Origin: Klebsormidium nitens
Lineage: Eukaryota; Streptophyta; Klebsormidiophyceae; Klebsormidiales; Klebsormidiaceae
Direction: 5' to 3'
NCBI GenBank assembly: GCA_000708835.1
Contig: DF236999.1
Location: 65,876-129,875 of the forward strand
DNA length: 64,000 nt
Shown here: positions 61,400 through 64,000 of the stretch, one piece after another
How the letters are laid out: the number at the start of each line of letters is the position of its first letter
Position numbering within the stretch: the first letter of the stretch is position 1
Notes under the pieces: model-generated
The model's database searches: none
Seen by the model: only the letters and a program-made list of their open reading frames with translations
What the model was told of the DNA's origin: nothing
Made by a program: the position numbers and the translations under genes

Positions 61400-63878
61400 A
61401 TGCACCGACCAGCTATCATTGGCAGAAGAAGCAGTGAAGCACTCACAGGTAGGAGCGCCATGGCGAGAGACGACGAAGGCCGTCGGGACAGGAGTAGGAG
61501 GGAATACGAGAGCGATGGAGAGGAAGACACTCGTGCCGTGTCGAGGAAAGACCGGAGTTCAAAAAGAGACAGGAGCGAACGCCGGACCGATCAGGATAAG
61601 AGTAGAGAGCAAGGGCGCAGGAAAGATGAGGGCAGGAGGGAGAGGGCGGCAAGCAGCGATGATGAGAGGGAAAGGGGCAGGCGGAAGACCAAGGGCAGCA
61701 GCCAACGGAAGCGGAGTGGGGGTTCGAGAAGGCGCTCCGATGATGAGTCAGAGGCAACTACAGAAGACGAATCCAATGATAGTGAGAGGGACCAGAGGAG
61801 GAGGCCAAAGAGTAGTAAAAGAAGGAAAAGGAGGCGGGAAGAAGAAAGCAGTGACGATAGCGAAGAAGAGAGAAAGGCGCGGCGTGCTCGAAAGAGGAGG
61901 GATAGAGAAAGTGAAGAGGAATCTGAAGATAGTGAAGGAGGCGGGGGAAGAAGGAAGGTCACGCAGGAGGAAATAGAGGTGTATCTGAAAAAGAAAGCTG
62001 AGAAGAAGGTGAGCAAACACACCTCACCATCTCATTCTGATAGCGAAGCCGGATGGACGTTCCATTGGTGTGGAATGGCTCTGAAACTGCAATTCGAGTC
62101 CTGTTGCCAGGTACTGTGTTGAGTATGGTGGTCGAACTGCTACATTCCTAAAGTTTAATGGTTGTTGCAGGCTAAGAAGTTGGCTGCAAAGATGAAGACA
62201 TCGACCGTGGCAGGCTACACGGATGAAAGCAATCCTTTTGGTGACGCCAATCTCACGGAAAGGTAAGCTTAACTGGGTCTGCCCAAATGAAAGTTATCAG
62301 GAGAGCAGGCAGTGGTGTAATTCCTTGGCAGTGCAATTGGAAGCATCCACTATAGATTATCCTGATTTTGTTATTGCCCAGTCTTTCCTCTTTGCGTCGG
62401 GTAGAGGTCAGCCCTTGGTGGGCACTGAGCCTCTGACGGTGGTGTTTCAGGTTTGTCTGGCGGAAGAAGATCGAGAAGCACATTGCTGCGGGAGAGGATC
62501 CAAAGGACTTGTTATCAGTAAAAGCCGAGAAGAGGAGGATTGCAGAACGCATGGTAAGCTCAGCTCTCTGCTGTTGTGCTCTTTCACTTCAATCGTATAC
62601 ACTCGATTATTAGCCATGGATTATTGTGCTCTCGCGTCAATATTGGCTTCTGGTGACTGGAACTTCTTGTTAGCCAGTCTGTTGTGCTTCTTTGCAAACA
62701 ATCATTTCTCGGCCTTGTTTCGCATTTACTGTGCTTCTGTTGAAAATCTATTGCAAAAAGCACAAGAAGAGAGCTCCGCAGATGCTGCTTGCACCTCCCT
62801 TGCCAGTGCTACCAAACGTTGTGTCCTCACTGCCCTTTCTCCGTCCATTTTGCTGCAGGCCGAAATTGAGAAGGTGAAGAAACGGCGCGAGGAGCGTGAG
62901 AAGGAAAAGGCACAGCGCGAGGAAGAGCAGGTAACTGTGTCTCCGCTCAAACAATTGGCAAACTGTAGCAAGGGACAATTATGCCGGAACCGAGTCGAGT
63001 CGGTTCCGAGTGTGCTGGAGATTGGTTGGTCAATCGTTTGTCAGTCAAGGTGGAGAAACTTTGTATGCGAGACGCTTTCCCCTTGATGATTGGGCTCACT
63101 ATCTTCTGCTGTGAGCATGACCATCTTTTGATGTACCACTGCAGGCCCTGCTCGCGAGGGAACGAGCCCGAGCAGAGTTTGACGACTTCGAAAAGAAGGA
63201 AGAAGAGGTAAGAACGGCACACTTGCTTTATCAGAAGTAGACTCCGCTTGAGAGAGGCAAAGCTTGATTGACGAATTCACGATTGGTCCTGCTGCCTCTT
63301 CCACGAGTCAAGACGCAACCTCGCCAGTCTGGTTTGTGACGCTCGACAAAGGTTGTCAAAACGTCCTCTTGAAGATACTTCCCGTCATTCTTGACTCCGG
63401 CCGTTTGCAGTTCCAATTTGAGATGTCCAAGGCGCGTGCGGAGATTCGCCTGCGGGAGGGCCGCGCCAAGCCCATCGACATCCTGGCCAAGAACCTGAAG
63501 CTCTCCGACGACTTCGACGTCGAAATCGACGAGCCCTATACCGTGTTCCAGGGCCTCGCCGTCTCCGACATGGAAGAGTTGCAGAAGGAGATCCGCATGT
63601 ACCAGGAACTAGATAGAGACCCTGTCCTGCACGCGGACTTCTGGGACGCAATGATGGTGATCTGTGAGTATGAGATAGCCGAAGGGAAGAGGCGGGACGC
63701 CTTGGAGTTGGCAAGGGTGAGAGGGGAGGACCCGCCTCCCGAGTATGCAATCGAGGATGCGGGGCTACATGCGTCGGTGGATGCGGACGTGAAGTCGATG
63801 CTGACGGGCAAAAACCACGAGGAGCTGGCCAAGATGGAGGCGCAGATTCAGGAGAAGATGGCGCAGGGTACCGCCAAG
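61400..63878 (+). CDS. Cactin, N-terminal and central part (continues past the window)
   Basis: Six exons in the window: 61400-62008, 62171-62262, 62451-62553, 62859-62930, 63145-63207 and 63411-63878, giving 469 residues from ATG 61400. An ATG at 61460 (MARDDEGRRDRS) is an equally good start. The first exon is a long Arg/Ser/Glu/Lys-rich RS-like region (RRKRRREEESSDDSEEE). Conserved Cactin blocks follow: TSTVAGYTDESNPFGDANL, FVWRKKIEKHI, AEIEKVKKRREER, ALLARERARAEFDDFEKKEE, then the central mid-domain (EIRLREGRAKPIDIL, DMEELQKEIRMYQELDR, FWDAMMVICEYEIAEGKRRD, GLHASVDADV). Cactin is a nuclear spliceosome-associated protein needed for fidelity of pre-mRNA splicing. A GTAAAC donor at 63879 leads into an intron that runs to the edge; the C-terminal domain lies beyond. 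Confidence 0.95.
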
Positions 63879-64000
63879 GTAAACACTCTTCCCAACCTGG
63901 TCCTATTCATTTCCGCGAACCACTGTTTCCGATACAACCATCTGCCGCTTTTGTTGACAGCAACTTTCAATAGACACTTTTCAGACGCTTCCCTTGTTCA

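Noticed and set aside
1-64000. Bacterial-style systems (operons, CRISPR, prophage)
   Set aside because: Genes are split by spliceosomal introns throughout, and no short regularly spaced repeats are present.

Overview
The window is nuclear DNA of an intron-rich green-lineage eukaryote. It holds a plant-type vacuolar sorting receptor, a plant-type cyclic-nucleotide-gated channel, an RGLG copine-RING E3 ligase, a chloroplast-type protoporphyrinogen oxidase with an N-terminal extension, and an LRR gene whose exons are 72-nt multiples joined by phase-2 introns. Together these point to a streptophyte, most likely a charophyte alga such as Klebsormidium. The species is an inference. There are no operons; genes are 2-11 kb long with many short exons. 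I rebuilt gene models by matching exon phase, GT/GC-AG borders and protein-family continuity by eye.

Layout. 101-1808 (+): 3' end of an RGLG-type E3 ligase. 3235-9698 (-): 19-exon secreted LRR protein with a hydrophobic C-terminal tail and one frameshifted exon. 10521-20988 (+): 18-exon RECQL4-type helicase with an Sld2-like N-terminus and a SAP motif. 21153-21584 (-): possible single-exon ORF. 21824-22564 (-): two-exon protein of unknown function. 23636-29240 (+): 17-exon CNGC. 30908-31269 (-): possible 66-aa membrane protein. 33090-39062 (-): 11-exon vacuolar sorting receptor. 39402-39949: MITE with inverted ends and TTA target duplication. 40503-45638 (+): 5-exon importin-13-like receptor. 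46732-47602 (-): partly resolved acidic protein. 48570-53652 (+): 9-exon protoporphyrinogen oxidase. 54418-54980: assembly gap. 55105-55186 (+): tRNA-Leu(CAA). 56609-60782 (-): 10-exon beta-lactamase-fold serine hydrolase. 61400 to the right edge (+): Cactin, incomplete.

The genes serve separate housekeeping roles (ubiquitination, replication and repair, ion transport, vacuolar sorting, nuclear import, tetrapyrrole synthesis, splicing) and do not form a pathway. Several pairs are divergent and share a 5' region: LRR/RECQL4, unknown/CNGC, VSR/importin, acidic protein/PPOX, hydrolase/Cactin.

The most unusual content is the intron-containing class-A beta-lactamase-fold enzyme, which keeps all three active-site motifs (SAIK, SDN, KVG). 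Its nucleophilic serine codon is split by a GC-AG intron. Next come the RECQL4-type protein with Sld2, SAP and helicase parts in one chain, and the LRR exon with a one-base insertion.
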